Shown here: positions 17,979 to 26,049 of the stretch, piece by piece
Numbering within the stretch: position 1 is the stretch's first letter
Layout of the letters: the number at the start of each line of letters is the position of its first letter
Assembly (NCBI GenBank): GCA_025980465.1
Contig: JAICXJ010000006.1
Span: 1 to 64,000 of the forward strand
DNA length: 64,000 bases
Direction of reading: 5' to 3'
Origin: Frankiales bacterium
GTDB lineage: Bacteria > Actinomycetota > Actinomycetes > JAFAQI01
Translations under genes and position numbers: made by a program
Notes under the pieces: model-generated
Seen by the model: only the letters and a program-made list of their open reading frames with translations
Told to the model about the DNA's origin: nothing
The model's database searches: none

Positions 17979-18328
17979 TCCTTCCGTTCGCTGGCCGGCG
18001 GCACGCTCGCGACGAGGGGAGCGTCGACACCGAGGGCCCCGACCTTGGCCGCGCCGCCGGGTGAGCCGAGCGGCGCCTCCCGTCCCGGCAGTGTTTCGGC
18101 GAAGAACGCGGCGTTATCCGCGGTGTAGGCGGACCATTGGGCGGGCAGGTCGTCCTCGTAGTAGATCGCCTCGACGGGGCACACCGGTTCGCACGCCCCG
18201 CAGTCGACGCACTCGTCGGGATGGATATAGAGCGCGCGTCCACCCTCGTAGATGCAGTCCACTGGGCACTCCTCGACGCACGCCCGGTCGAGAACGTCCA
18301 CACACGGTTCGGCGATCACGTACGTCAC
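17975..18328 (-). CDS. fdxA: 7Fe ferredoxin, FdxA type
   Basis: 117 residues. The N-terminal cluster region has CVDVLDRACVEECPVDC and the second has CVDCGACEPVCPVEA, the [3Fe-4S][4Fe-4S] pattern of actinobacterial FdxA. A longer C-terminal tail is variable. It is a low-potential electron carrier, often induced by hypoxia and NO, consistent with the nitrate/hemerythrin setting. GTG start at 18328, 13 bp after the SufR-like regulator gene on the same strand. Confidence 0.88.
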   Translation of the reverse strand: MTYVIAEPCVDVLDRACVEECPVDCIYEGGRALYIHPDECVDCGACEPVCPVEAIYYEDDLPAQWSAYTADNAAFFAETLPGREAPLGSPGGAAKVGALGVDAPLVASVPPASERKE

Positions 18329-18341
18329 GGCTCGACTCCCT

Positions 18342-19088
18342 TCATGCTCGCGCCCGACCGGACCGTCGAGGTGCGGCAGATCTCGCCGACGTCCCGGCGC
18401 GCTGTCCTCGGCGGTTGCCGGCAGACTCGCGCGGCGTCAATCGCGCCACGCACAAGTTGGGTGCAACGAACGGCTCGAGAGACGTCGCGGTAATGGGCGC
18501 CTGCAACTCCTCCAGAGCACCCTGCATCAGCCCAAGGTGGATCGCGCAGACGACATCGGTATGCCTCTCAGCGATCTCCCGGAACGGGCAGTGGTGCAGA
18601 CACACCTCGGTGTCCTTCCTCGGCTTGCGGACCTCCGGCTGAAAGCCGATCGAGGTCAACAGCCCGTTCAACCGGGCGATCGCCTCGGTCTCGTCGACCG
18701 GCTCTGACGGGGCAGCTCGCTCCACGAGGTGCCGACCCCAAGCGCGTCCCGCCTCTACCGCAGCCGGACCGGCATCTTCCAACGAAGCCACCAGGCCGGT
18801 GAGCATCTCAGCCAGGAGGGCGTAGCTGCGGGGGCCGGGCACCGGGCCCTGCGCCGAGTAGAGGATTCTCGGGCGACCGGGCTGCTCACGCGGCTCCGAC
18901 GTCCGTTCGACCAACCCGTCCTCCACCAGCCCGTCCAGATGGAACCGCGCAGTGTTCAGATGCAGCCCAGTCGCCTCCGCCACCTCCGCCGCAGACAGCG
19001 CCCGCTGCGACCCGCGCAGCAGCCCGAGCACCTCTTCGCCGCGACTTCCGGGAGCTACCGGCATCGGCTCATCTGTCAACACCGTCAT
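18342..19088 (-). CDS. SufR-like winged-helix regulator with Fe-S cysteines
   Basis: 248 residues. N-terminal winged helix: LSAAEVAEATGLHLNTARFH near 31-50, then DGLVERT...GRPRILY. The C-terminal part has Cys163, Cys167, Cys181 and Cys213 (CLHHCPF, VVCAIH, NLCVARL). The C-x3-C-x13-C spacing is that of SufR-type regulators holding a [4Fe-4S] cluster that senses redox or NO. It begins a leftward operon with fdxA and the short hemerythrin. An inverted repeat abuts its start. Likely local regulator of the nar/NO genes; targets are inferred. Confidence 0.8.
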   Translation of the reverse strand: MTVLTDEPMPVAPGSRGEEVLGLLRGSQRALSAAEVAEATGLHLNTARFHLDGLVEDGLVERTSEPREQPGRPRILYSAQGPVPGPRSYALLAEMLTGLVASLEDAGPAAVEAGRAWGRHLVERAAPSEPVDETEAIARLNGLLTSIGFQPEVRKPRKDTEVCLHHCPFREIAERHTDVVCAIHLGLMQGALEELQAPITATSLEPFVAPNLCVARLTPRESAGNRRGQRAGTSARSAAPRRSGRARA

Positions 19089-19125
19089 ACCGATAGTTGT
19101 TACAGGCTATCTCGTTAAAACACAA
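19088..19125. promoter_or_regulatory. Inverted repeat and AT-rich motif at the SufR-like gene start
   Basis: GATAG-N10-CTATC (19092-19111) lies four bases from the regulator's ATG. TCGTTAAAACACAA (19112-19125) follows directly. TACCGATA (19088-19095) is the reverse complement of 6437-6444. The position fits autoregulation and control of the divergent gene at 19244. Confidence 0.5.
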
Positions 19126-19243
19126 GTGGGCACGCTCGGCCCGTCGCGCAATCGTGCGAAGGGTCGCCGCTGCTTCGCTTGCGCCCAGACGGTGCCCGAT
19201 GTATAAACGAGTATGTTGGTTTCTAATATGGCTGGTGGGGACC

Positions 19244-19834
19244 GTGAATGACCAGGACTCCGTCCGAGCGCACATCACGCACCATGACCCGACCGATAGC
19301 TACGAGACGCTACGCGCCCGGGTCGATGCCGCTCACTCACAGATGCGCGACCTCGTCGCCATCTCGCATGTCCCCGCCCAGGCTCGCGCCGCCGCCACTG
19401 AGCTCACAGCGGCGCTGCGCGCCGCTACCGACCTTGCCAGCCGCAACCTGCAGGCGGCCGCCCTCGCGGTGCCGCCACCCCGACACCGTCTCGGCCGTCG
19501 TAAGGCCGACCGCTCGGTCCCGCCCGCCGTCCGGCCCTGGTCGGCCGAACTCGTCCGGCTCGCCGAGATCGGAGTGTGGCTGCGACGCACCACGCTCGAT
19601 GATCCCGGGGTCCATCTCCCGATGACCGTACGGGTCGCCAACTACGCCGCGAAGGGCCCGCACATCGCCGGGCTCGATTTCGGCAACCAAGCTGCGGAGT
19701 CAGCCGGCGAACCGCGAATCGGCATCGACCTCGCCGCCACCCTCGACGCAACCAGTGCCCTCCGCCCCGGCGGTCCAGTCGATCGGGCAACGGCTTCGGC
19801 GACGGCCGCGACCATCCCGGCGAAGGCGGCATGA
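19244..19834 (+). CDS. Protein of unknown function preceding a hemerythrin-DUF2249 gene
   Basis: 196 residues, helical, Ala/Arg-rich, no motif recognised. GTG 19244 is chosen: GGTGGGG lies just upstream, and earlier starts would cross the AT-rich regulatory DNA. The segments GVHLPMTVRVANYAAKGPHI and LDFGNQAAES look folded rather than low-complexity. The stop overlaps the next gene (ATGA), so it works with the hemerythrin-DUF2249 protein. Divergent from the SufR-like regulator. Confidence 0.55.
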   Translation: MNDQDSVRAHITHHDPTDSYETLRARVDAAHSQMRDLVAISHVPAQARAAATELTAALRAATDLASRNLQAAALAVPPPRHRLGRRKADRSVPPAVRPWSAELVRLAEIGVWLRRTTLDDPGVHLPMTVRVANYAAKGPHIAGLDFGNQAAESAGEPRIGIDLAATLDATSALRPGGPVDRATASATAATIPAKAA

Positions 19835-20517
19835 CTGCCGTGACCGTCACCGCGATTCGACCGGATTGTCGTCCCACCCTCGCCGACGAACACGACGTGC
19901 TGCTATGGCAGACCTGCAGCTACGCCGACGAGCTCATCGACGCCGCCCAATCGGGGCGTCCCGCGACCCGCGCCCACGACGCCATGCTCGAGTTCGCGCA
20001 CTACCGGCTGCTGCCCTACCTGACCGACGAGGAACGCCGTCTGCCGGCCGGCGAGCTCCGCGACGACCACCTTGCACAACTTCTGCTCGAGGACCACGGG
20101 CGGATCCGTCACGGCGTCGACAACATCGAATCCGGCCGCACTCCTCAGCTCGTTGCACTCGCCGCAGACGGGCTCGTGGACCGGCTCGACCGCCACATCC
20201 GCCGCGAGGAGACCTGGGTCATCAGCGACGCCGCCATCGCCGATCCCGGCAACCCTGCGGGCTGGGCATTGCCGCTGGTGCTTTCCGAGGAGATCGACCT
20301 CGACTCGCTCCCAGCCGAAACCGGCGAACACCTCCTACTCCAACGCCTAGGCTGGATGCGCTCCGGCGAGACGCTCCGACTCGAATCCAGCCGCGACCTG
20401 CACCCGCTGTGGCTTGTCGACCACAGTCGGGATCCGCACGCTCACGTCTGGGTTTACGAGAAGGAAGGGCCGACTCGCTGGCGGGCTCGGATCACCCGTC
20501 GCGTCGAGGATGATTGA
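19831..20517 (+). CDS. Hemerythrin-like domain fused to DUF2249
   Basis: 228 residues. The N-terminal hemerythrin-like half has DEHDVLLWQT near 19, FAHYRLLPYLTDEERRL near 55, LEDHGRIRHGV near 88 and DRHIRREETWVI near 118. The C-terminal half (about 155-225) follows DUF2249: SLPAETGEHLLLQRL, LRLESSRDLHPLWLVD, WVYEKEGPTRWRARITR. DUF2249 is repeatedly found beside hemerythrins and NO reductases. Coupled by ATGA to the preceding gene. A role in NO handling is inferred. Confidence 0.75.
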   Translation: MTAVTVTAIRPDCRPTLADEHDVLLWQTCSYADELIDAAQSGRPATRAHDAMLEFAHYRLLPYLTDEERRLPAGELRDDHLAQLLLEDHGRIRHGVDNIESGRTPQLVALAADGLVDRLDRHIRREETWVISDAAIADPGNPAGWALPLVLSEEIDLDSLPAETGEHLLLQRLGWMRSGETLRLESSRDLHPLWLVDHSRDPHAHVWVYEKEGPTRWRARITRRVEDD

Positions 20518-20658
20518 CCCGGCGCCGGTGGCTCGGCTGGACGCTCATCGCCGCTCGGCGGCAGGCCTGCAGCCGTCCCAACGATTCCTGCGGAAGCCGC
20601 GCAACGCATATAGGACGGGGCTATCGCCGTGACGCGTCGGAACCAACCGGAGGCACTC

Positions 20659-20796
20659 ATGAAACCCTCGACCGCCCTGGACCGCCTCGTCGACGCCGGC
20701 GTGTCGATCTGGCTGGACGACATGAGCCGGCTGCGGCTCACCACCGGCAGCCTGCAGCACCTGGTCGACGACCGACACGTCACCGGGATGACCACT
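20659..20796 (+). pseudogene. Transaldolase N-terminal fragment
   Basis: ATG 20659, with GGAGG five bases upstream, opens the start of transaldolase: STALDRLVDAGVSIWLDD, then SRLRLTTGSLQHLVDD, HVTGMTT. After 46 residues, where NPTIF should follow, homology stops abruptly and the frame becomes unrelated. The Schiff-base lysine region is absent. A 5' gene remnant. Confidence 0.75.
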
Positions 20797-21124
20797 GGCC
20801 GGTCAAGGTTGACGAGCTGCAGCGTGGTATCGGCCGGATCGAGCACCGTTTCGGTCTCTGCGAGATTGCCTACGAGGTCAGTACTATTCCGGCGCCAAGA
20901 TCCGTCGCTGTACGACACCCACGCCACGCTGTCATCGGGACCGTCGTAAACATTGGTGGCGGAGACAGGTGACGCGCTGCGACTCGCACGGGCTGCTGCA
21001 CGGATAGGTGACATCTGATCTGTGGTGCCGAGGGGTGACATCCCCGCGACACCCGGGCCCCACGGCGGCCCCACGCGGAGCTGCCGAGTAGCTACGCGAG
21101 ATGCGAAAGACCAGGTCAGAGCGG
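20797..21124. other. Stretch without recognisable gene
   Basis: No reading frame here shows a family signature. A nine-base direct repeat, GGTGACATC, occurs at 21007-21015 and 21034-21042. It follows the broken transaldolase gene and may be debris of a lost segment. Open frames on both strands look like chance frames in GC-rich DNA. Confidence 0.4.
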
Positions 21125-21197
21125 TGGGCCGTGTGGGACTCGAACCCACAACCTACGGATTAAAAGTCCGCAGCTCTGCCAATTGAGCTAACGGCCC
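21125..21197 (-). tRNA. tRNA-Lys (TTT)
   Basis: 73-nt cloverleaf on the minus strand. Acceptor GGGCCGT pairs with ACGGCCC; anticodon loop CTTTTAA gives TTT (Lys); T-arm GTGGGTTCGAGTCCCAC. No encoded CCA; discriminator A. Confidence 0.97.
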
Positions 21198-21231
21198 GGA
21201 CGGTGACCGTCTCCACCGTCAGGACCGAAGG

Positions 21232-22008
21232 TTACCGGCGGCGACGGAGAAGCGAACTCTTCTTCGGCTCGGACGCCTCGGGAAGCACATCCATCGAGGC
21301 AACCGCGACCGGCACGATCTCGGCGGCTTCCTCGGTCGACGCGGCCTCGACGGCCAGCGCCCGCTCTGTCAGCGCCGCGAACTCGTGCGCCAGCGAGCCC
21401 TCCGCGGGCTCCTCCGGCGGGAGCCACGGACCAGCATGGCCGGCCCACGAGCCGGGCGACGCCTGTCGCGGCACCTGCACCGTTGTCGCTGCGACTGGCA
21501 CGACGTCGTCGCTGACCTCAGCGCCATCGGCGGAATGTCGCTCCACCGCGACCTCGCCATCACTGCTGTCGAATTCACTCGCCACGGCCTCGCCGACGGC
21601 CTCGCCGACGGCCTCGCCGACCGTCTCGCCGACCGTCTCGCCGACCGTCTCGCCGACCGCCTCATCGAGCGGCTCGAGCGGGGGCGTGTCCACGACGACG
21701 AGGTCTGCCGGCTCCTCGGCCACGGGTACGGCCTCGACCTCCGCCTCGTTCGGGTGGCCGAGGATCAGCGAGCGCTTGGCCCGCTCGACGAGGACCTCGG
21801 ACTGCAGCCGCTCGATCGCCTTCTCAGCATTCGTGACGCGGGTGATCAGCCACTGCGACTGGCTGATGGCCTCATCACGTTGCCGACGTACCGACGCCAG
21901 CTCCTCGCGAAGCTCCGAGTGCATGCTTCGAAGCTGCGTCAACTCATGAAGCAGGTCGGGTGCGTGCAGGTCCGCCGCGTCGGTTGGCTGGTCGTGCATC
22001 GTCGTCAT
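21232..22008 (-). CDS. Coiled-coil protein with tandem Val-Gly-Glu repeats
   Basis: 258 residues from ATG 22008. Residues about 15-85 form a coiled coil (ELTQLRSMHSELREELASVR, NAEKAIERLQSEVLVERAK). An acidic Val/Ala/Glu-rich region follows, with four-residue repeats (VGET, then VGEA) encoded by 12-bp units, ending in a basic tail SEPKKSSLLRRRR. No enzyme motif. It resembles cytoskeletal or scaffold proteins only in composition. Unknown function. Confidence 0.65.
   Translation of the reverse strand: MTTMHDQPTDAADLHAPDLLHELTQLRSMHSELREELASVRRQRDEAISQSQWLITRVTNAEKAIERLQSEVLVERAKRSLILGHPNEAEVEAVPVAEEPADLVVVDTPPLEPLDEAVGETVGETVGETVGEAVGEAVGEAVASEFDSSDGEVAVERHSADGAEVSDDVVPVAATTVQVPRQASPGSWAGHAGPWLPPEEPAEGSLAHEFAALTERALAVEAASTEEAAEIVPVAVASMDVLPEASEPKKSSLLRRRR
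21587..21658. repeat. Six tandem 12-bp repeats within a coding region
   Basis: Units of GCCTCGCCGACG or GTCTCGCCGACC, six copies without gaps, encoding the VGET/VGEA repeats of the coiled-coil protein. In-frame period, so copy changes would lengthen the protein without frameshift. Confidence 0.9.
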
Positions 22009-22128
22009 GCCTAGAACATCGGTCCCAGCGTGGCTGCTGATTTGGTCCAATCGGCGCATACGGGCAAGTCTCGACGCCGCAGTCCAGCAACACTGAACCG
22101 AACAGATCGGGCATCTCAGGCGGCGGTG

Positions 22129-22890
22129 TCAGACCCCTTGACCGCCGCGTCCCTCCCCGCCGGCGAAGCGCGCGGCGCCGGCACGACCGACGAGCAGCAC
22201 CTCCCGGCCGTAGTCCGCCTCGAGCGCGAGCGCCTCGTCCCGCGGTCGGCCGTAGCCGTCGTACATCGACCGACGGTCCGAGAGCATCGTCTCCTGCGGG
22301 AACTCGGCGAGCCGCTCTGCCAGCTCCAGCGCCCGACCGAGCGGGTCCTCGACCAGCTCGTTCGCCAGCCCGATCGCGAGCGCCTCCTCGGCCTCGACGG
22401 TCCGGCCGGTCAGCACCAGGTCCATCGCCCGGCCGAAACCGACGATCCGGGGCAGCCGCCAGGTACCGCCGTCGATGAGGGGTACGCCGAACCGGCGTTC
22501 CAGGCAGCCGAAGCGCGCGCGCGGCGAGGCGATCCGCAGATCACACCAGACCGCGAGCTCCAGGCCGCCGGCCACCGCCCACCCGTCGACCGCAGCGATC
22601 GCCGGCTTGGTCGGGACCCGGCGAGTGAACCCGAGCGGCCCTTCGCCGCGTCGTAGCCGCGGCTCCAGCGTCTCGATCGCGGTGAGGTCGGCACCAGCGC
22701 AGAACGCTTCGCCCGCGCCGGTCAGCACCATCACCCGCGCCGACTCGTCGGCCTCGAAAGCGTCGAGATGCTCGACCAGAGCATCAGCGGTCCGGCCGTC
22801 GATGGCGTTGCGGCGATGCTGGCGGTCGATGGTGACGAGCGCGGCCGCTCCGCGGCGTTCGTACCGGACCTCATCCACCTCGCCGACCAT
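22129..22890 (-). CDS. Enoyl-CoA hydratase/isomerase family protein
   Basis: 253 residues, crotonase fold. ADESARVMVLTGAGEAFCAG (oxyanion-hole segment near 60-66), then KPAIAAVDGWAVAGGLELAV near 95-115 (second oxyanion Gly), and ASPRARFGCLERRFGVPLID. The first catalytic Glu position of classical hydratases, after GGLEL, is taken by ordinary helix residues, and LERRFG keeps a Glu near 130. Substrate unknown. Ends 69 bp after the coiled-coil gene's upstream region. Confidence 0.88.
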   Translation of the reverse strand: MVGEVDEVRYERRGAAALVTIDRQHRRNAIDGRTADALVEHLDAFEADESARVMVLTGAGEAFCAGADLTAIETLEPRLRRGEGPLGFTRRVPTKPAIAAVDGWAVAGGLELAVWCDLRIASPRARFGCLERRFGVPLIDGGTWRLPRIVGFGRAMDLVLTGRTVEAEEALAIGLANELVEDPLGRALELAERLAEFPQETMLSDRRSMYDGYGRPRDEALALEADYGREVLLVGRAGAARFAGGEGRGGQGV

Positions 22891-22989
22891 CGCCGTCGCC
22901 TCCTACTAATCGCGCTCGCCCCACCCGGTAGGACAGATGTTCCCCTAGACTTGGGCGGTCCCCGACGGCAGACGCCGAGGCGTGGATTT

Positions 22990-23062
22990 GCCCTCATCGT
23001 CTAGAGGCCTAGGACGCCGCCCTTTCAAGGCGGTAGCACGGGTTCGAATCCCGTTGGGGGCA
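22990..23062 (+). tRNA. tRNA-Glu (TTC)
   Basis: 73-nt cloverleaf. Acceptor GCCCTCA pairs with TGGGGGC (one T-G pair); anticodon loop CTTTCAA gives TTC (Glu); T-arm ACGGGTTCGAATCCCGT. Confidence 0.97.
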
Positions 23063-23075
23063 CGGCCTCGCTCGA

Positions 23076-23149
23076 GGTCCTGTGGAGCAGCTGGAGTGCT
23101 CGCCGCCCTGTCAAGGCGGAGGTCGCGGGTTCAAGTCCCGTCAGGACCG
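23076..23149 (+). tRNA. tRNA-Asp (GTC)
   Basis: 74-nt cloverleaf 13 bp after tRNA-Glu. Acceptor GGTCCTG pairs with CAGGACC; anticodon loop CTGTCAA gives GTC (Asp); discriminator G. Probably cotranscribed with tRNA-Glu. Confidence 0.97.
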
Positions 23150-23156
23150 CTCAATT

Positions 23157-23470
23157 GGGTATCCCCCAGCCTTCGAGGCGTTATCGCCACACCCGTAACG
23201 CCTCAACCGTTGGGGAATCGGTGCGATCCGGTCTCGGACGGTGACCCGGCCGACGCACCCCAGCTGCCGACGGCCACGGCCCTGGTCTTCGCGCCGTTGA
23301 TGGCAGCAGCAAACGCCCCGACCCACGGGTCGGTGCAAGCCCACGGTCCTGAGATCCGAAGACGCGCCGATGGGCTGCGGTCTGGGTGCTGCAGACCCCG
23401 CGTGTCGGGGCTGCGGCACCGGCACGGGATCATGATCCCGGCGAACCCGTCGAAGCCAGCCGAAAGGGAT
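23157..23470 (+). other. Structured non-coding stretch between tRNA-Asp and a secreted-protein gene
   Basis: About 315 bp without a gene but rich in perfect inverted repeats. GAGGCGTTA-N12-TAACGCCTC is enclosed by CCCCA...TGGGG. Others are CCGACCC-AC-GGGTCGG, GGTCTG-N7-CAGACC, and the 16-bp palindrome CGGGATCATGATCCCG. The first could terminate the tRNA transcript; the rest could form a long structured 5' leader for the gene at 23475. No known riboswitch class is matched convincingly. Confidence 0.45.
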
Positions 23471-23474
23471 TTCC

Positions 23475-24437
23475 GTGGCGTCCGCGAGACCGACCGGTCC
23501 GACTGCTAACCCCCTCCTCGTCCGAACCATCGCAGGACTCAGCATCGTCGTCGTCCTGGTAGGAGTGATCGCGGTCTTCACGAAGGGCTCAGGGTCCTCA
23601 TCCCCGTCGACCGCACCGGCCGTCGGCAACACCACCCCGGCGGTGACGCCCACCCCGAGCCGGCCGGCCGGCCGGACCCCAACCCCCGCGCCGTCACCTT
23701 CGGCAACTGCCAGCCGCGCCGCGCGGCCGACGCCGGCATCGACCGCGTCGCCGGCCGGGACGACGAGACCGGTGGGCAGCCTGGCAGCATCGTCAGTCCC
23801 GTCACGACCGAACCCCAGCCCATCGCCTGCTGGCGGCAGCGGCCCGACGGTCTTCGCGCCGGCGATCGGCTCTTATAGCTACGCGACGACCGGCGGTGAG
23901 CAGACCAGCTTTCCCGGCACCGCCCGCCACTACCCCGCCACCACGACAATCACGATCGCGAAGGCCGGCTGTGGCGTCGATCAGACCTGGACACCGATCA
24001 AGCAGCACAGCGAGACCGAGCAGCTGTGCATCGTGAACAACCAGGTCCATTTGGCCTCCTACAGCACCACCATCAGCTACTTCGGCCAGACGATCACCCA
24101 GAAGTTCACCTGCGCGAGCAACGCGTTCATCTACTCGCCGACCCTGCGGCCGGGCCACAGCTGGTCGTTCACCTGCAGCGGCAGCGGCGCGAAGGTGACG
24201 CAGCACCTGACTGCGGTCGCGTTCTCGACGATCGCTGTCGGCTCGGCGCAGATCCGCACCCTGCACCTCACTGCCACCTCGAAGATCAGCGGTGCCGAAG
24301 GCGGGACGACGCGCGAGGACTACTGGATCCAGACCGGCAGCCACCCGTTCGTGATCCGCAACACCGCCCAGGTCACGGCGAAGAACGGATCGATCACCTA
24401 CTCCGAGGCCTACTCGATCCAGCTCAAGAAGCGCTAA
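23475..24437 (+). CDS. Membrane-anchored extracellular protein with Pro/Thr-rich linker
   Basis: 320 residues from GTG 23475 (GAAAGGGA upstream). One N-terminal helix (TIAGLSIVVVLVGVIAVF, about 18-35), then about 90 residues rich in Pro, Ser, Thr and Ala that would span the cell wall, then an extracellular beta-rich domain from about 130 with four cysteines (CGV, QLCIV, FTCAS, FTCSGSG) likely forming two disulfides. No enzyme motif. Convergent with a secreted hydrolase-like gene, sharing a terminator hairpin. Surface role inferred. Confidence 0.7.
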   Translation: MASARPTGPTANPLLVRTIAGLSIVVVLVGVIAVFTKGSGSSSPSTAPAVGNTTPAVTPTPSRPAGRTPTPAPSPSATASRAARPTPASTASPAGTTRPVGSLAASSVPSRPNPSPSPAGGSGPTVFAPAIGSYSYATTGGEQTSFPGTARHYPATTTITIAKAGCGVDQTWTPIKQHSETEQLCIVNNQVHLASYSTTISYFGQTITQKFTCASNAFIYSPTLRPGHSWSFTCSGSGAKVTQHLTAVAFSTIAVGSAQIRTLHLTATSKISGAEGGTTREDYWIQTGSHPFVIRNTAQVTAKNGSITYSEAYSIQLKKR

Positions 24438-24470
24438 TCGTCGCTCGGCCGCTACGGCCGACCGACGATT
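24436..24470. terminator. Bidirectional hairpin terminator
   Basis: AATCGTCGCTCGGCCG - CTA - CGGCCGACCGACGATT, 15 of 16 pairs, located at the two convergent stop codons (24437 and 24452). No T-tract, as is common in actinobacteria. Confidence 0.75.
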
Positions 24471-25708
24471 CGGTTGAGCAGGAAGCCATGACCGCCTCGG
24501 GTGCGGTAGGCGCCCATCGCCCGCCAGTCCAGCGGCGCGATCGCACCGGTGACCGGCAACCGCCGGTGCAGCTGCCAGCTCGACACCGCAAGCGTGGTCC
24601 CGGCGTCGTAGCTCCCGGACCGGGGCTGCTTGAGGAATGCTTGCACCGCCTTGACCGCGGGACCGGCGGAGAGCAGGTGCAAGGTGAGCCCACGGAACGG
24701 CCACAGCGCGTTGTGCCGACCGGGCACCGAGTCGAGCACCGGACAGGTCAGATCCACGTCCAGCGAGCGGGTGTACTGCACCAGCCAGGTCTGGCCACCG
24801 CTCGCGGTGTGTCGGCATAGCCGCATGGCTGCCCGCGAGTGGCGGTAACCGATCGGCAGCCAGTTCGGCGCGTTCAGCCGGTAGCTCCCGACGATGTGGC
24901 GCCACATGTACGCCGTCGAGTACACGCCGTAGCTCTCGTGCAGCTTGCGGAGCTCGGCGACCGCCCCCTGTAGGACCGCAGCATTACGCACTGCGCTGCG
25001 CGACCACGGCAGGTAGCTCCGGAACTCGACGTCGAGCCAGACCATCGGTGCATGCATCCCGGCGCCGCGCATCGTGCGGACGGCGTCCGCCACCTGCGAG
25101 GCCCCGTCATTGCGGAGCCGGCACATCAGCGAGCCGCCGCAACGCCCGAACAACCCGCGCCCGGCCCGTCCGCGCTCCGACCTCGTCGGGTACGACGGCA
25201 CCAGATAAGCGCCCACCGGCAGCCGAGCCGCTCGCGCCCAACGCAGCTGCGAACCCAGGCACGGGTTGAGGGTGTGGCCGCTGCCATCGGTCAGCCCGAG
25301 GATCACGTACCTGCTCCGCCGCGACGGCATCTGGCGGGCCAGCGGTCCGGAGCATTGCGGCCAGGACACGTCGTAGCCAACCGTGTACGTGGTCCGGCCG
25401 GAACGAGGCGTCACCCGTTTCGGCGCCGAGGCCCGGGTACGCGCGACGGCACGCCCCCGCCGAGCGGCGGGCGTCGACGCAGCGGCCTGGCTGGGCGCAG
25501 CGGCAGGAATCAGCGGAGCTGCCTGGGTCCGCTCTGCCGTCCGAAGCCGCGCAGCCGCGCGGCTCTGCGTCGACGCGTGGCCCCGCGACGGCGCCTCGGC
25601 CGCGGCAGCCGCATGACTGCGCGGCGATGCCGGCGAATTCGTTGCGCCCATCATGACCGCGACAGCGACAAGCGGCACCACGACAGCGCTGAACAGCTGC
25701 CGGTGCAT
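24452..25708 (-). CDS. Secreted GH25-like protein with peptidoglycan-binding domain
   Basis: 418 residues from ATG 25708. Signal peptide (QLFSAVVVPLVAVAVMMGA), an Ala/Arg-rich linker to about 115, then a TIM-barrel-like domain beginning YTVGYDVSWPQCSG, with YVILGLTDGSG and PMVWLDVEF carrying acidic residues in the place of GH25 catalytic acids. The final 70 residues (LLSAGPAVKAVQAFLK...SWQLHRRLPVTGAI) look like a peptidoglycan-binding domain. Probably exported and acts on or binds cell wall; catalytic competence is not certain. Confidence 0.7.
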   Translation of the reverse strand: MHRQLFSAVVVPLVAVAVMMGATNSPASPRSHAAAAAEAPSRGHASTQSRAAARLRTAERTQAAPLIPAAAPSQAAASTPAARRGRAVARTRASAPKRVTPRSGRTTYTVGYDVSWPQCSGPLARQMPSRRSRYVILGLTDGSGHTLNPCLGSQLRWARAARLPVGAYLVPSYPTRSERGRAGRGLFGRCGGSLMCRLRNDGASQVADAVRTMRGAGMHAPMVWLDVEFRSYLPWSRSAVRNAAVLQGAVAELRKLHESYGVYSTAYMWRHIVGSYRLNAPNWLPIGYRHSRAAMRLCRHTASGGQTWLVQYTRSLDVDLTCPVLDSVPGRHNALWPFRGLTLHLLSAGPAVKAVQAFLKQPRSGSYDAGTTLAVSSWQLHRRLPVTGAIAPLDWRAMGAYRTRGGHGFLLNRIVGRP

Positions 25709-25836
25709 TTGTGAGATCCCCGTGTACGTACTCAACGTGCCAGTGAACGTACCGAGAACTTTCCAAGATCGTGCGAAAACCGAGCAAGTGGGGGCGCGGT
25801 TTGTTTCCCGGGCGAGTGAGGTCCGAGCTTGGGCGC

Positions 25837-26049
25837 TCAGGAGTCGAGCGGGTCCTCGCTCGCCGGGCGGCGCATTGCTCGGACGACGAGAGCAAGGACG
25901 GCTGTGCCGAGCGCCAGCATCCCCACCGGGATCGCCACCGCCCAGTCGAGGCGGAGGTCGGTCGAGTGGGTCAGCCCGTAGCCGACGGAGACCGCCACGA
26001 ACACCAGCCCGAAGAGCAAGGACACCGGGTCGAGCTCATGCCGCTGCAT
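25837..26049 (-). CDS. Small two-helix membrane protein linked to PspC
   Basis: 70 residues: a short start (MQRHELDPVSLLFGLVFVAV), a second helix (VAIPVGMLALGTAVLALVV) and an acidic tail. It overlaps the end of the PspC-domain gene by 14 bp on the same strand, so the two are cotranscribed. Such small partners are common next to actinobacterial PspC genes. Function unknown. Confidence 0.6.
   Translation of the reverse strand: MQRHELDPVSLLFGLVFVAVSVGYGLTHSTDLRLDWAVAIPVGMLALGTAVLALVVRAMRRPASEDPLDS

Noticed and set aside
20454-21149. Minus-strand frame over the transaldolase remnant
   Set aside because: Contains plausible-looking stretches but no recognisable domain or start signal; cannot be supported.
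21587-21658. Possible CRISPR-like repeat tract
   Set aside because: 12-bp units without spacers inside a coding frame; no cas genes in the window.
23205-23250. Cobalamin riboswitch-like GGGAA...GGTG...ATCC segment
   Set aside because: The following conserved core and the B12 box are absent and the downstream gene is a surface protein; kept only as an unexplained structured leader.
22982-23509. Open frame across tRNA-Glu and tRNA-Asp
   Set aside because: Runs through two complete tRNA genes; no ribosome site or homology.
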